Positions 40,304-48,877 are shown, counted from the first letter of the stretch. The stretch: 64,000 bases of DNA from Streptomyces sp. PT12 (GCF_003311645.1 NZ_QEST01000141.1:1-64000), one strand, 5' to 3'. Made by a program: numbers and translations. The notes: generated by a model from the letters alone, not told the origin.

Positions 40304-41536
40304 TCAGCTGCCGGTCCGCACTTCCTGTACGCCCAACTCGCTCGCCAGAGCCCGGAGCTGATCGGACGGCAGCGGACTCATCGCCAGAAGATCGGCGACG
40401 AGTTGCTTGACGGCGGGCTTGGCGCGGAACATCTCCGGCAGGGTTCGGCGGACGTTCACCAGGGCTGTGACGGCGTCGTCGACCTGCCTGCGCTGGGTGT
40501 GTGCCTTGGCCAGATCGATGCCGAAACGCGCCTGCCGCTCCGGTGACAGGCCGGACGGATCAACGGTCCCCGCCGCCCGCAGCGCGACCCCCGCGTCGCC
40601 CAGGTCCACGGCCACGGCGACCTCATGAAGGGCGACGTTGGTGGGGCCGAACTCGGTGTTGTAGTCGTTGCGCCCGTCGCCGACGCGTTCGGCCAGCTCC
40701 TTGGCCAGGCGCAGATGCTCGTACGCCTCCTCGGCCTGGTTCAACCGACCTGCGGCCAGGGCGCGTTGAAGGGTGAGAGCTCCGCGCAGTGCCACGGCGT
40801 CGGACTCGCCGGACTCGGCGAGTGGCACCAGGGCGTCGGCGGCGCTGCCGGAGACCTGGGCGGCCTGGCCGTAGTGGCGGGCGCCGATGAACACGATGGA
40901 CAGGCGGAACTCACCGGCCGCCATCAACAGCGGGTCGTTCGCGCGCTCGGCCGCGACGACCGCGCGGTCCACGGCGATCCAGGCCGCTTCCGGCTCTCCC
41001 ATGTTCGCCAGGGCGGCGCTGCACGTGTGGTACATCGACGCCAGCAGCCGGAACAGCTCGGCGCGTTCCTCCTCCGAAGCCCCGGCCCGGGTGGCGGATT
41101 CGAGCTGGGGCACCAAGCCCTCGAGCAGCTCGGCCAGGTCCGCGTAGTTGCCCTCGTGGGTCAGCGCCCACGCCCGATCCACCCCGGCCCGCAGCGCGGG
41201 AACGTCCGGGGGCTCGGACTGCCCGAGGATCGCCTTCAGCGAGTGCGCGGTACTCAGCACCAGCCGCAGCCGTGACGCCCCAGGCGCCTCCCCCTCGACG
41301 ACGGACGCCACGATCGGCGCTTCGGCGGCCAGTTCGGCGACCGGCACGTCCAGGACTTCGGCAACCTTCTCCAGGACGGTCATCCTGTCGATGCGGCGAA
41401 CGCCCCGCTCGACCTGCGAGACCCAGGCTTCCGACCGGTCCAGCAGGCCCGCGAACTCCTTCTGTGACAGGCCGCGCCGCTTCCGGTGCCGGGCGATCTT
41501 GCGCCCGAGCGCCTTCTCGTACTCCTCACCGCTCAA
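40304..41536 (-). CDS. XRE-family regulator with helical repeat domain
   Basis: A 410-residue protein. A classical Cro/CI helix-turn-helix lies at residues about 10-65 (LGRKIARHRKRRGLSQKEFAGLLDRSEAWVSQVERGVRRIDRMTVLEKVAEVLDVPVAELAAEAP). The rest is a TPR-like helical domain (LFRLLASMYHTCSAALANMGEPEAAWIAVDRAVVAAERANDP and following). The start overlaps the ABM-fold gene by 11 nt, so the two are coupled. A loose palindrome (CGAAAAGT ... ACTTTCG at 41913-41937) upstream of the pair is a candidate autoregulatory site. Confidence 0.85.
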   Translation of the reverse strand: MSGEEYEKALGRKIARHRKRRGLSQKEFAGLLDRSEAWVSQVERGVRRIDRMTVLEKVAEVLDVPVAELAAEAPIVASVVEGEAPGASRLRLVLSTAHSLKAILGQSEPPDVPALRAGVDRAWALTHEGNYADLAELLEGLVPQLESATRAGASEEERAELFRLLASMYHTCSAALANMGEPEAAWIAVDRAVVAAERANDPLLMAAGEFRLSIVFIGARHYGQAAQVSGSAADALVPLAESGESDAVALRGALTLQRALAAGRLNQAEEAYEHLRLAKELAERVGDGRNDYNTEFGPTNVALHEVAVAVDLGDAGVALRAAGTVDPSGLSPERQARFGIDLAKAHTQRRQVDDAVTALVNVRRTLPEMFRAKPAVKQLVADLLAMSPLPSDQLRALASELGVQEVRTGS

Positions 41537-41840
41537 CGTCGACGCCCTTGCCGGACACGAAGTCCAGACGGTCCACCTCGGTCGAGGCGAGGTACTGGCT
41601 GCGTTCAGCGAGGAAGTGGATCACGTAGTTCTGCGACTCGTGGGCCTCGAACGCGGCGACGTTGCGGTAGAGCTCGTAGAAGATCCGCTGAAGCGGCTGC
41701 CCGTCAACGCGGTGGACGGTGTAGATCACCGTTCCCGGTTCGTTCGCACGGATCTGCTCTCCGGTCCGCGCCACCAGGTCATCGAACGCGGCTGCCGCTG
41801 TCTCGTCCTTGCAGGTGAAGCGCACCATCAGTCCGAACAT
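41526..41840 (-). CDS. ABM-fold (quinol monooxygenase-like) small protein
   Basis: A 104-residue protein with the antibiotic-biosynthesis-monooxygenase fold pattern: MVRFTCKDETAAAAFDDLVART, EPGTVIYTVHRVDGQPLQRIFYELYRNVAAFEAHESQNYVIHFLAE. Members act as cofactor-free oxygenases or as heme/quinone-binding proteins; specificity cannot be read here. The ATG at 41840 has GAGAGGA 6 nt upstream; a 12-codon longer start is less likely. It is first of a two-gene operon with the XRE regulator. Confidence 0.75.
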   Translation of the reverse strand: MFGLMVRFTCKDETAAAAFDDLVARTGEQIRANEPGTVIYTVHRVDGQPLQRIFYELYRNVAAFEAHESQNYVIHFLAERSQYLASTEVDRLDFVSGKGVDVER

Positions 41841-42054
41841 GGCGGTTCCTCTCTCGTCGGCGTCTCGGTTGGGCACCGCGCCTCAGCCACGCTAAGCGGC
41901 CAACGACCCGCACGAAAAGTGCGATGGCATACTTTCGCTGAGCGTACATTGGGTACGGTGCTAGTACTAATTCTACGTCTCCTAGCGGTCCGCGTCAGCC
42001 CAACCGCGCACCCCGATGCGAAAAGCCGCAGGTCACGACGGACGGAGGAACGTA

Positions 42055-42438
42055 ATGCCGACCCACCGCCGTACCTTCACAGGACTCCCGGAGGAGGTCA
42101 GCCGAGCCCGCCACTGGGCCCGCGACATCCTCGGCAACCATCCCCACGCGGACGACGCCGCACTGATCGTCACCGAGCTGGGCGCCAACGCCATCACCCA
42201 CACCGCCAGCGCGACCAGCACCTTCACCCTCGCCATCGACCAGGCCGCAGGCACCGTGACCATCACGGTCACTGACGCTGGAGGCGCCACCACCCATCCG
42301 CGCATCGAGCACCCCGACACCAGTGCTCAGCACGGCCGCGGACTCGAAGTCGTCGCAGCCTGCGCCGCCAAGGTGGTCATCCACCACACCGAGAACCACG
42401 GCCACACCGTCACTGCCGAACTCCGCCCCGTCGCCTGA
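42055..42438 (+). CDS. anti-sigma-factor-like HATPase (RsbW/SpoIIAB type)
   Basis: A 127-residue single-domain GHKL ATPase of the type common in Streptomyces. The N-box is VTELGANAITHT, then FTLAIDQAAGTVTITVTDAG and the G-box region QHGRGLEVVAACAAKVVIHH. Start ATG 42055 with GGAGG 6 nt upstream. Family members bind sigma factors or their antagonists; no partner is adjacent. The next gene follows after 7 nt, so the two are probably co-expressed. Confidence 0.85.
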   Translation: MPTHRRTFTGLPEEVSRARHWARDILGNHPHADDAALIVTELGANAITHTASATSTFTLAIDQAAGTVTITVTDAGGATTHPRIEHPDTSAQHGRGLEVVAACAAKVVIHHTENHGHTVTAELRPVA

Positions 42439-42445
42439 GCCAGCA

Positions 42446-43462
42446 ATGCACCCGGCAGCGACTCCCGCACTCCGGCCCGGCTACTGGTGCGAAGCGATAG
42501 CCCTTCACGCCACGACCGGTCACACGCACTGGCTCAGCTCCCATCCGGCATCGAGCCCGCGCCTGGCCCTGAGGTGGCTACGACAGCGCGCCATTCACAT
42601 AGGAGATCAGCTCGACGGCCCCGACCGCCGACCGGTCGAGTCCTGGCTTCACGACGACAACGAGCACCAATACGCCCTGGACGTCCTGGCCACGGGCGGG
42701 ATGTACGCGCACACGATCCACGAAGACGCCCTGCGCTACCTCCTCACCGCGCGCCCCCTGCCGAGCCAGGCGCCACGCCCCGGCCAACGACCCCAGCCCA
42801 CCAGCATGGAGAAGACGCACATGCCCAACCATCCGGCATGTCTGACGAGTCCCGCAGTGACCACCAGGGGGGTGGTCCCGTACATCACCCAGTGGAGCGG
42901 CGAACGCCCCGCCGACGTACGAGTCATCGAACGCCGAGGCCGCCTGGCCTACGCCGACGAACGCTCCTACGACCGCGACACCGGAGGCGTCCTGTGGCGC
43001 CGCATCCCCTCCACCCCCGGCAAAGGCAAACCCGAATTCGGCGCCGTCCACGCCCTCCGCCAACGCGTCGCCATGGCCGGTCTGCTCTGTCAGGTCTGCG
43101 GCAGGCCCGCCGACCGCAACGACCACGGCGTCCTGTGGCTGATGGGCGAAGCACCCGACGCCCCCGGCACCTGGCCCCAAGGACTGGAGACCACCCACCC
43201 CCCGGTCTGCCAACCCTGCGCGTCCGTCTCGGTCCGCGCCTGCCCCCACCTCCGACAGCGCTATGTCGCCCTACGCGTCCGCTCCTGGACCCCGGTCGGA
43301 GTTCACGGCGCCCTCTACCGCCCAGGCCACCCCCACCCCGTCCTCACCGACGCCGCGGGCATCCCCTTCGACAACCCCGCCATACAGTGGGTCATCGCCG
43401 CCCAACTCGTCATGCGCCTTGACCACTTCACCCTCACCGACCCCACCACCGAGGCCCGTTGA
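42446..43462 (+). CDS. two-part unknown protein, apparent in-frame fusion
   Basis: A 338-residue frame. Residues 1-115 (YWCEAIALHATTGHTHWLSSHPASSPRLALRWLRQRAIHIGDQLD ... YALDVLATGG) and residues 126-338 look like separate proteins. The second part resembles stand-alone Streptomyces proteins with CQVCGRPADR and CQPCA zinc pairs. At the junction there is a good internal start: ATG 42821 with GGAGAAG 6 nt upstream. So either two genes lost the stop between them or one frame is translated from two starts. Neither part has an assigned function. Confidence 0.65.
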   Translation: MHPAATPALRPGYWCEAIALHATTGHTHWLSSHPASSPRLALRWLRQRAIHIGDQLDGPDRRPVESWLHDDNEHQYALDVLATGGMYAHTIHEDALRYLLTARPLPSQAPRPGQRPQPTSMEKTHMPNHPACLTSPAVTTRGVVPYITQWSGERPADVRVIERRGRLAYADERSYDRDTGGVLWRRIPSTPGKGKPEFGAVHALRQRVAMAGLLCQVCGRPADRNDHGVLWLMGEAPDAPGTWPQGLETTHPPVCQPCASVSVRACPHLRQRYVALRVRSWTPVGVHGALYRPGHPHPVLTDAAGIPFDNPAIQWVIAAQLVMRLDHFTLTDPTTEAR

Positions 43463-43955
43463 GTTACAACCTTCCTCACGTCTTCAAGGCGCCGCGCATC
43501 CGCGCGGCGCGCGCGGCAGCGGCGGCCCCCGGGCCGCCGCTCCTGTCTCCGCCCCGCTCCGGCCCGAGCCCGCCGCCCGCGCACCAGCAGCAAGATGGGC
43601 CATGAACGGGGGACTCCCGTCGCGCCAGGGGCGGTCGGTTCCACGGCTTTACCCACCTCCCCGGGCCGGGGCCCGCATCGAGCAAGACCAGGGGGCCACT
43701 CGGACACATTGCGGGCAGGGTCAAGCCTGCCCGAGTTGCCAGCAAGCGTACGGCCCCCTGGCCATGCTCGATCCCAACCCGGGCAGGCCACCGGCCAAAG
43801 CCGTTCCACCGCCCTCGGGCCGTCTGTGGGGCCGTGCCACGTCCGTGCCATGTCGGGCGGGGAAGAGGGGGGAGTGAGGGGGAACGTCGGCGAGCGGAGC
43901 GGGGATTGAGAAGGGTGGGAGAACCGCAGGTGAGTGCACGCGTTGCCCCGCCTCG
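43463..43955. other. noncoding right end of the second element
   Basis: No gene is supported over 493 bp. It contains TTCCTCACGTCTTCAAGG at 43472-43489, a GC hairpin (GCGCCGCG/CGCGGCGC, 43489-43510) and copy B of the folded block. Confidence 0.7.
43653..43796 (+). ncRNA. conserved folded noncoding block, copy B
   Basis: Aligns with copy A at 35580-35726. Outer stem ATCGAGCA (43677-43684) with TGCTCGAT (43765-43772); second stem CCAGGGGGCC (43688-43697) with GGCCCCCTGG (43752-43761), perfect here; hairpin CGGGCAGG/CCTGCCCG (43712-43733). In the outer stem two pairs change from G-C in copy A to A-T here on both strands, supporting selection on folding. The function is unknown; the shared position in two elements suggests a replication or transfer role or a regulatory RNA. 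Confidence 0.6.
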
Positions 43956-43999
43956 CTCCTAAAGCGGGTGTCGCAGGTTCGAATCCTGCCTGGGGCACA
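43956..43999 (+). other. attR, perfect copy of the tRNA-Arg 3' segment
   Basis: 44 bp identical to 29155-29198. Chromosomal DNA resumes after it. Confidence 0.92.
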
Positions 44000-44026
44000 G
44001 CGCGTTGACGCAGGTCAGCGAGTTTT

Positions 44027-44058
44027 ACGGCTCCTCGGGAGCAATCCCGAGGAGCCGT
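44027..44058. terminator. hairpin terminator, probably the original tRNA-Arg terminator
   Basis: A 14-bp perfect stem ACGGCTCCTCGGGA with a 4-nt loop, 28 bp after attR. This is where the native terminator of the tRNA gene should be once both elements are removed. Confidence 0.8.
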
Positions 44059-44252
44059 TCTAGTGCCGCCACGCCACGACTACGCCGTCCTCACAGGGCG
44101 ATGGAGCCCGCATGGGATGATTCTGCAGTTGTGAAGATGGGGCAATAGGTCTCGCTTATCCCATTGTGGGGCGTTTATCGCCAGGTGGTGGCTGATCTCA
44201 GGACTGCCTCTGAACTTCCTCAAGCCTCCGGCTCGTACTCCTTGTCCATGGC

Positions 44253-44999
44253 ATGGTGACGAGCGTGGACTACATGACTGTCGTTGCGGCGCTCCTCGCC
44301 GCCTTGGTTACCGCCTCGGTCGCTTCCTGGGCGGCCTTACGCACGACGGGTACGTCTTGGCGTGCCGCACACGCCGACCGCACGTTCGAGGCCCTTGCCG
44401 ACTTACTCGATGCGACCGACGTGTGGCGGAACGACGGAGCGCCCGGCCCTGGCTACGAGTCGGCTGTCACACGGGTCCGGCTGACCACAGAGAAGGATGA
44501 CTTCGAGGGCTTGCAGTCCGTCCTCGTCCATGCGGATGTTCTTCGGCAGCTCGGCCCTCGCAGCCGCGCCTCTCACCCGTACTTCGATCGCCTCGCGCTT
44601 CTGGATCGGGCGGTCGCCAGGGAAAGGGCCGCAGCGAGCGTCGAAGAGGACGAGACCGGCATTCCCATGGGTGAGGGCGCTGCGTCGTATGCGCGTCAAG
44701 AGCTGAGGGCGTTCTACGCCGAACAGGACCAAGGAGGCGAGCCCGACCCGGCTCCGGTGCGGAAGTCCCTTGTGCGTGCGGAGTACTGCTCGGATGACTT
44801 GATCGACGACCTTTTCATCTCGGCCGACACCCGAAGGAAGCTCGACGAGAGGAAAGCTGAGCGCGAGGAGGCGCGTGAACGGGCCGCCGCTGAGCTCAGC
44901 GATGCACGGGAAGCGTTGACGAGCGCTGTCAGGAAGTGGGCGCGAAAGCCTTCTGGGCGGGCGTTGAAGTACAGTTCGAGGCAGAGCCGCACAGGGTGA
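44253..44999 (+). CDS. hypothetical membrane-anchored protein
   Basis: A 248-residue protein, unrecognised. One N-terminal membrane helix (MTVVAALLAALVTASVASWAAL) is followed by a charged helical cytoplasmic domain and a C-terminal coiled-coil-like segment (RRKLDERKAEREEARERAAAELSDAREALTSAVRK). A start at 44253 or at the in-frame ATG 44274 is possible. It is the first chromosomal gene right of the stacked elements. Gene content and codon use fit the host less sharply than the core genes. Confidence 0.6.
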   Translation: MVTSVDYMTVVAALLAALVTASVASWAALRTTGTSWRAAHADRTFEALADLLDATDVWRNDGAPGPGYESAVTRVRLTTEKDDFEGLQSVLVHADVLRQLGPRSRASHPYFDRLALLDRAVARERAAASVEEDETGIPMGEGAASYARQELRAFYAEQDQGGEPDPAPVRKSLVRAEYCSDDLIDDLFISADTRRKLDERKAEREEARERAAAELSDAREALTSAVRKWARKPSGRALKYSSRQSRTG

Positions 45000-45428
45000 G
45001 GTGGCCCCCGCACACGACGAACGCCCCGCTCCCGCTGGCCGTCCCCCGGCGGGCCGACAGGCCCGCTGCCCACGTGCGCGGATGTGTAGTCCAAGGAGCC
45101 TGCGGCGACCGGCGTACATCAGCTCGAACAACTCGTGAGGCCGACGTGGTTGCCCTCGTGCGATGGTGACCAGGTGTGACGGAGGCGCGTGCCCCTGCCG
45201 CCAACTTCGATACCGGGAAGCAACCCACGTTGTTGCGGAGCCGGTCCTTCAAGGGGAGTTGTCCGACCCGACGGTCACAATCACGTGTATGGATGTCAGG
45301 GCGGACTTCTCGCTGGCACCGCAACTGAAGGCCGTGCAGCGGGAAGCGGTGGATCGGGGAGTCAAGGGCGCTGTCGTCGCAGTGGTCCAGCACATGGACG
45401 GTGGGCGGGGACGGCATCGGAGAGGTGG
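45000..45428. other. intergenic stretch without a supported gene
   Basis: 429 bp. Open frames exist on both strands, including 45163-45537 on the plus strand, but none shows a recognisable domain or good start. I see no repeat or hairpin of note. Confidence 0.5.
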
Positions 45429-45985
45429 TCAGGCACTGCTCCGGCTGCTCGCGGCGGCCCGGCAGCGGGCCGCTGAGGTGGGCGAGTGGCAGGCTGCCCG
45501 GTGGCGAGCGGGCCAGCAGATCTCCGGGCCACCGTAGCCCGTGGTGCGTGGCCAGGTGATCGTGATCAGCCATTCCGGGTCGGGGGACAGGAAGTCGACC
45601 GATTCGTTCCAGTGGGCGACCTGGACCACGATGTCGCGGCCGTAGTTTCCCCGGACAGGGACCAGTCGGCGTTCTTCGTCTCCGTCACGCCGGGGGCCAG
45701 GCGGCCCGCGATCTCCTCGTGGCCGTCGTCAAAGTACGCCGGGGCCGCCTCGCCCGCCGTGAGGTCCGAGTCCCGCTCCGCCTCCGGCGAGGGCGAGGGC
45801 GACGCCGCGGGCCTGGCCTGTCGCGACGGCTCGGGCCCAGGGGGCGGACGGGGCGGCGTCGTCGTCCGCTCGCGTGAGGCCCGCGCCGAAGCCGATGGCC
45901 AGGCAGGCGACGCCCACCGCCGCGTGCGTCAGCAGCAGCGGGGCGCGGCCCACGACGGGGCGGGTGGCAGGGTGGGTTGGGCCAT
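45429..45985 (-). pseudogene. frameshifted membrane-anchored secreted protein
   Basis: Read leftward from an ATG at 45985 (strong GGAGGGGGAG upstream) or a GTG at 45953. Coding sense jumps between frames: a hydrophobic anchor (APLLLTHAAVGVACLAIGFGAGLTRA), then, after a shift near 45840, a Pro/Ser-rich linker and TAGEAAPAYFDDGHEEIAGRLAPGVTETKNADW, then after another shift near 45650 VRGNYGRDIVVQVAHWNESVDFL and SPDPEWLITITWPRTTGYG. These pieces form one plausible extracytoplasmic protein broken at least twice. Sequencing error is the alternative to decay. The family is unknown. Confidence 0.6.
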
Positions 45986-46100
45986 GGGGGCGCTCCCCCT
46001 CCGATGGTGGCGAGTGTGGGGGTGCGGGAAATCGTCGAGGAAAGAGCCGGGTTGGGCTTCGGAATCGCTCCGCTTGTGATCAGTCCGTGACGATGTGGTG

Positions 46101-46418
46101 TCAGAGCCAGGCGATCGCCAGGGTCAGGGTGATCACGAACGCCGCGGTCAGGGCTATGGCCGTGTGGAGGCGGCGGGACGCCTGGAGCCACATCGCGAGG
46201 GCCTGGATCACGCCCATGATCACCCCGACGACCAGGAAGTGCGCCGCCGTTCTCGCCGTGCCGCCCGCGTGGGGGAAGTCCACGATCAGGTCGATCGGGG
46301 GACAGGACGTCGTGTGGTGCTCCTCGCGGTGGTGGTCGCGGTCGACCGCGGCCTCCACGCCCGTGTCCCGGGCCGGGGCCGTTGAGTCGCAGGTCTCGCA
46401 GCGGTAGGCGTAACGCAC
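46101..46418 (-). CDS. small zinc-binding membrane protein
   Basis: A 105-residue protein. The N terminus RYAYRCETCDSTAPA carries a CxxC pair and a His-rich stretch (DRDHHREEHHTTSC) follows; two membrane helices are near the C terminus (HFLVVGVIMGVIQALAMWL and TAIALTAAFVITLTLAIAWL). It starts at GTG 46418 without a strong ribosome site. It may bind metal on the cytoplasmic side. Its function is unknown. It is read divergently from the conflict-type operon that starts at 46503. Confidence 0.6.
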   Translation of the reverse strand: MRYAYRCETCDSTAPARDTGVEAAVDRDHHREEHHTTSCPPIDLIVDFPHAGGTARTAAHFLVVGVIMGVIQALAMWLQASRRLHTAIALTAAFVITLTLAIAWL

Positions 46419-46502
46419 GCAGGGAGGCTACTGGCCAGCGGGGCGTTCCGCCGCCTCGAGTTCGGCGGAACGGGGTGCCACGCGCCGTTCACCTCCTACG
46501 AT

Positions 46503-46934
46503 GTGATCGTGGACACGGATGTCAACCGGGCGCGGGGCCTGTACGGGAGGCTGATCGACACCGCTGCCACGCGTTTCGGCGCCGCGCTCGACCTCGATCC
46601 GGACGACCGGGCCGACGAGGTGAGCCGCAGGCTGGCGGAGTTATTCGGGGCGCGCCCCGGTATCGAGGGCGTGATGCTCCGGCTCGACGGGCGCGACGTG
46701 GGCGTGGCGACGCCCCGACGCCTGCGCGCCGCCGAGGGGTTGGCCGGGCCAGCGGCCGAGTGGGGGGCGGGCGACCGGGCCGGGCTGCCGGGGCGGTCGG
46801 GGCGTTACAGGCCGGTGTGGTTCGACTGCGCCACGCCGGGCTGCGGGGCCGCCGAGGCGCGCAGCTTCTACGACGAACGCGCCGTGCCCGTCTGCCCTGA
46901 CGAGCGGCATGGGCCGATGGAGCTGCGCAGATGA
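46503..46934 (+). CDS. first gene of the MoxR-vWA operon, C-terminal zinc-ribbon-like
   Basis: A 143-residue protein from GTG 46503. The N-terminal two thirds are helical with an exposed acidic stretch. The C terminus (WFDCATPGCGAAEARSFYDERAVPVCPDERHGPMEL) has three cysteines and a histidine in a zinc-ribbon arrangement. Its stop overlaps the next gene as ATGA and every following junction is as tight, so it belongs to the six-gene operon. It is not recognised; as a partner of MoxR/vWA proteins it could be an adaptor or sensor, which is inference. Confidence 0.6.
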   Translation: MIVDTDVNRARGLYGRLIDTAATRFGAALDLDPDDRADEVSRRLAELFGARPGIEGVMLRLDGRDVGVATPRRLRAAEGLAGPAAEWGAGDRAGLPGRSGRYRPVWFDCATPGCGAAEARSFYDERAVPVCPDERHGPMELRR

Positions 46935-47939
46935 GCCTGGCGTCGGCGGTGCGGCCGCCGCCCGAACTCGGCGGCGGGCGCCGGTTCTTCGCCGTCGGCC
47001 AGCTGCCGGTGCTGGCGTCGGCGCTGTTCCTGCTGGTGCTCGGCTGGGCCGGGGCGCGCGGCTGGGAGCGCCCGCCGGGGCGCGCCGCGCTTCGACGACG
47101 CGTGGGCCACCGCGGGCGCGCTCGGCGTGGGCGAGGCGGTGGCGCTGCTGCTCGGGGTGACGCTGGTGGCGGTGCTGCTCCAGCCGTTCCAGCTCGGTCT
47201 CGTCCGGCTGCTTGAGGGCGACTGGCCGCGGCCGTTCGGCCTGGGGCTCGGGGCCGGACGCGCCACGCGCCGCCAGCTGGCCAGGAAGCGCTCCCTCGCC
47301 GCCGAGGCCGCACTGCCGGACCCGGGGGCGCTCACCGAGGAGCGCGTGCAACGCGCCGGGCGCGCGGGCTCGGAATTACGCCGGCGCTTTCCGCTGCCTG
47401 ACCACCTGGTGTGCCCCACCGCGCTGGGGAACGCGCTGGCCGCCATCGAGGACGGCGCCGGGCGCGCCTACGGGTTCGACGCGGTCGCCGCCTGGCCCCG
47501 GCTCTACCCCGTGCTCGGCGAGGAGACCAGGGCGGTGGTCGACGACCGCCGCGACGCGCTCGACGCGGCGGCCAGGATGGCGGCGGTGTTCGCCGTGACC
47601 GGGCTCGCCGCCGCGCTGCTGCTGGCGCGCTGCGGCTGGTGGCTCGCGCTCGCGCTGATCCCGCTCGCGGCCGCGCGCCTCGCCTACGGGGGCGCGGTGC
47701 GGGCGGCGTCGGCGTATGGCGAGGCGGTGCATGTGGCGTTCGACCTGCACCGCCTCGACCTGCTGAGCGCGCTGTGCCTCGAACGCCCCACCGGGCCCCT
47801 GCCCGAACGGGCGCTCAACGCCCAGCTGTCCGACCTGTGGCGGCAGGGAGTGCCGCTCGACCCCGCCGTGCGCTACGCCCCTGAACCCACCCAGGACACG
47901 GCCCCCGACCAGGGCCCCGCCGGAGGAACGACCCGATGA
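46931..47939 (+). pseudogene. polytopic membrane protein of the operon, frameshifted
   Basis: The N-terminal part from ATG 46931 (ELGGGRRFFAVGQLPVLASALFLLVLGWAGARGWERPPG) is one frame. The continuation APRFDDAWATAGALGVGEAVALLLGVTLVAVLLQPFQLGLVRLLEGDWP and the remaining 260 or so residues, with two more helices (AARMAAVFAVTGLAAALLLARCGWWLALALIPLAAARLAYG), is another. One extra base near the GGGG at 47077-47080 explains the break; without it the product would be about 335 residues with about four helices. It ends ATGA into the MoxR gene. The function is unknown. Confidence 0.7.
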
Positions 47940-48874
47940 TCCTGCCCTACTCGCTGCTCGTCGGCCACCGGGAGCTGCGCACCGCGCTGGAGATCGCCTA
48001 TGTCAACGAGGCGGTCGGCGGCGTGCTCGCCACCGGGCAGCGCGGCACGGCCAAGACGACCACGGTGCGGGCGTTCACCATGATGACGGTGGGCCGCCTG
48101 CCGGTGACGCTGCCGATCGGCGCCACCGACGACCGGGTGCTTGGCGGCTGGCAGATCAAGAAGCTCATGCGGGGCGCGGCCGAGCCCGAGGACGGGCTGC
48201 TGGTCGAGGCCGCCAAGTCGCCCGCGCGCATGCTGTACGTGGACGAGATCAACCTGCTCGACGACTATCTCGTCAACATCATCCTCGATGTCGTCTCCAC
48301 CGGCGTGCTCAGCGTTCAACGGGAGGGCCGCGCCGAGGAGTTGCACGATGTCAACTTCGCGCTCGTCGGCACCATGAATCCGGACGAGGGCGGGCTGCGG
48401 CCCCAACTCCTCGACCGCTTCGGCCTGGTGGCCGATGTGCTGCCCGAGGAGGACCCGGAGTAGCGGCGGCGCATCGTGGAGACGGTGCTGCGGTTCGAGG
48501 CCGAACGCGACGATCCCGGCTCGGAGTTCATGGCCAAGGCCAGGGCGCGGGACGCCGAGAAGAAGAGGGCGCTCGACGCGGCCCGCGCCCGGCTGACCGC
48601 CGTGCGGTACGGGCCAGGCGTGATCGACGCGTGCGCCAGGGTCGCTGACGCGTTCGATCTGGTGGGCCACCGGGGCGACCTCGTACTCGGGCGCGCCGCA
48701 CGGGCGTTGGCCGCGATCGAGGGCGCGCCGATGGCCGACGCCGGGCATGTGGCCCGCGTCGCCAAGCTGGTGCTGGTCCACCGGCGCGGGCGCGGGGAGT
48801 CGGGGACGCTGCCGCCCTGGACCGCCGATGACGACGCGCGGGTGGCGCGAACGCTGCCGAACGCCGAGGGCTGA
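47936..48874 (+). pseudogene. MoxR-type AAA+ ATPase interrupted by an in-frame TAG
   Basis: The frame runs 312 codons. The AAA+ domain has Walker A GQRGTAKTTT (about residues 34-43), Walker B MLYVDEINLL, sensor GTMNPDEGGL and the arginine finger in LLDRFGL, as in MoxR/magnesium-chelatase I proteins. Codon 176 (48461-48463) is TAG. The same frame then continues with RRRIVETVLRFEAERDDPGSEF and the C-terminal lid to TGA at 48874, so a single substitution (for example from TAC or CAG) would explain it. As read, the ATPase loses its lid. Mutation, readthrough or a base error are all possible. Confidence 0.8.
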
Positions 48875-48877
48875 GCG

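Larger units (their letters stand above)
40191..43999. mobile_element. second, integrase-less element (CIME-like) in tandem
   Basis: A 3.8-kb segment flanked by att copies but with no integrase, excisionase, replication or transfer gene. It carries an XRE/TPR-type regulator, an ABM-fold protein, an anti-sigma-like ATPase and a fused unknown gene, and a copy of the folded noncoding block at its right end. It fits a cis-mobilisable remnant that could move with the adjacent AICE. Confidence 0.8.

Noticed and set aside
43315-43998. Minus-strand frame starting MPQAGFEPATPAL over attR
   Set aside because: Another tRNA-antisense artefact; it covers the folded noncoding block.
45163-45537. 124-codon plus-strand frame between the unknown gene and the pseudogene
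   Set aside because: No domain, weak start, and it overlaps antisense the better-supported pseudogene.
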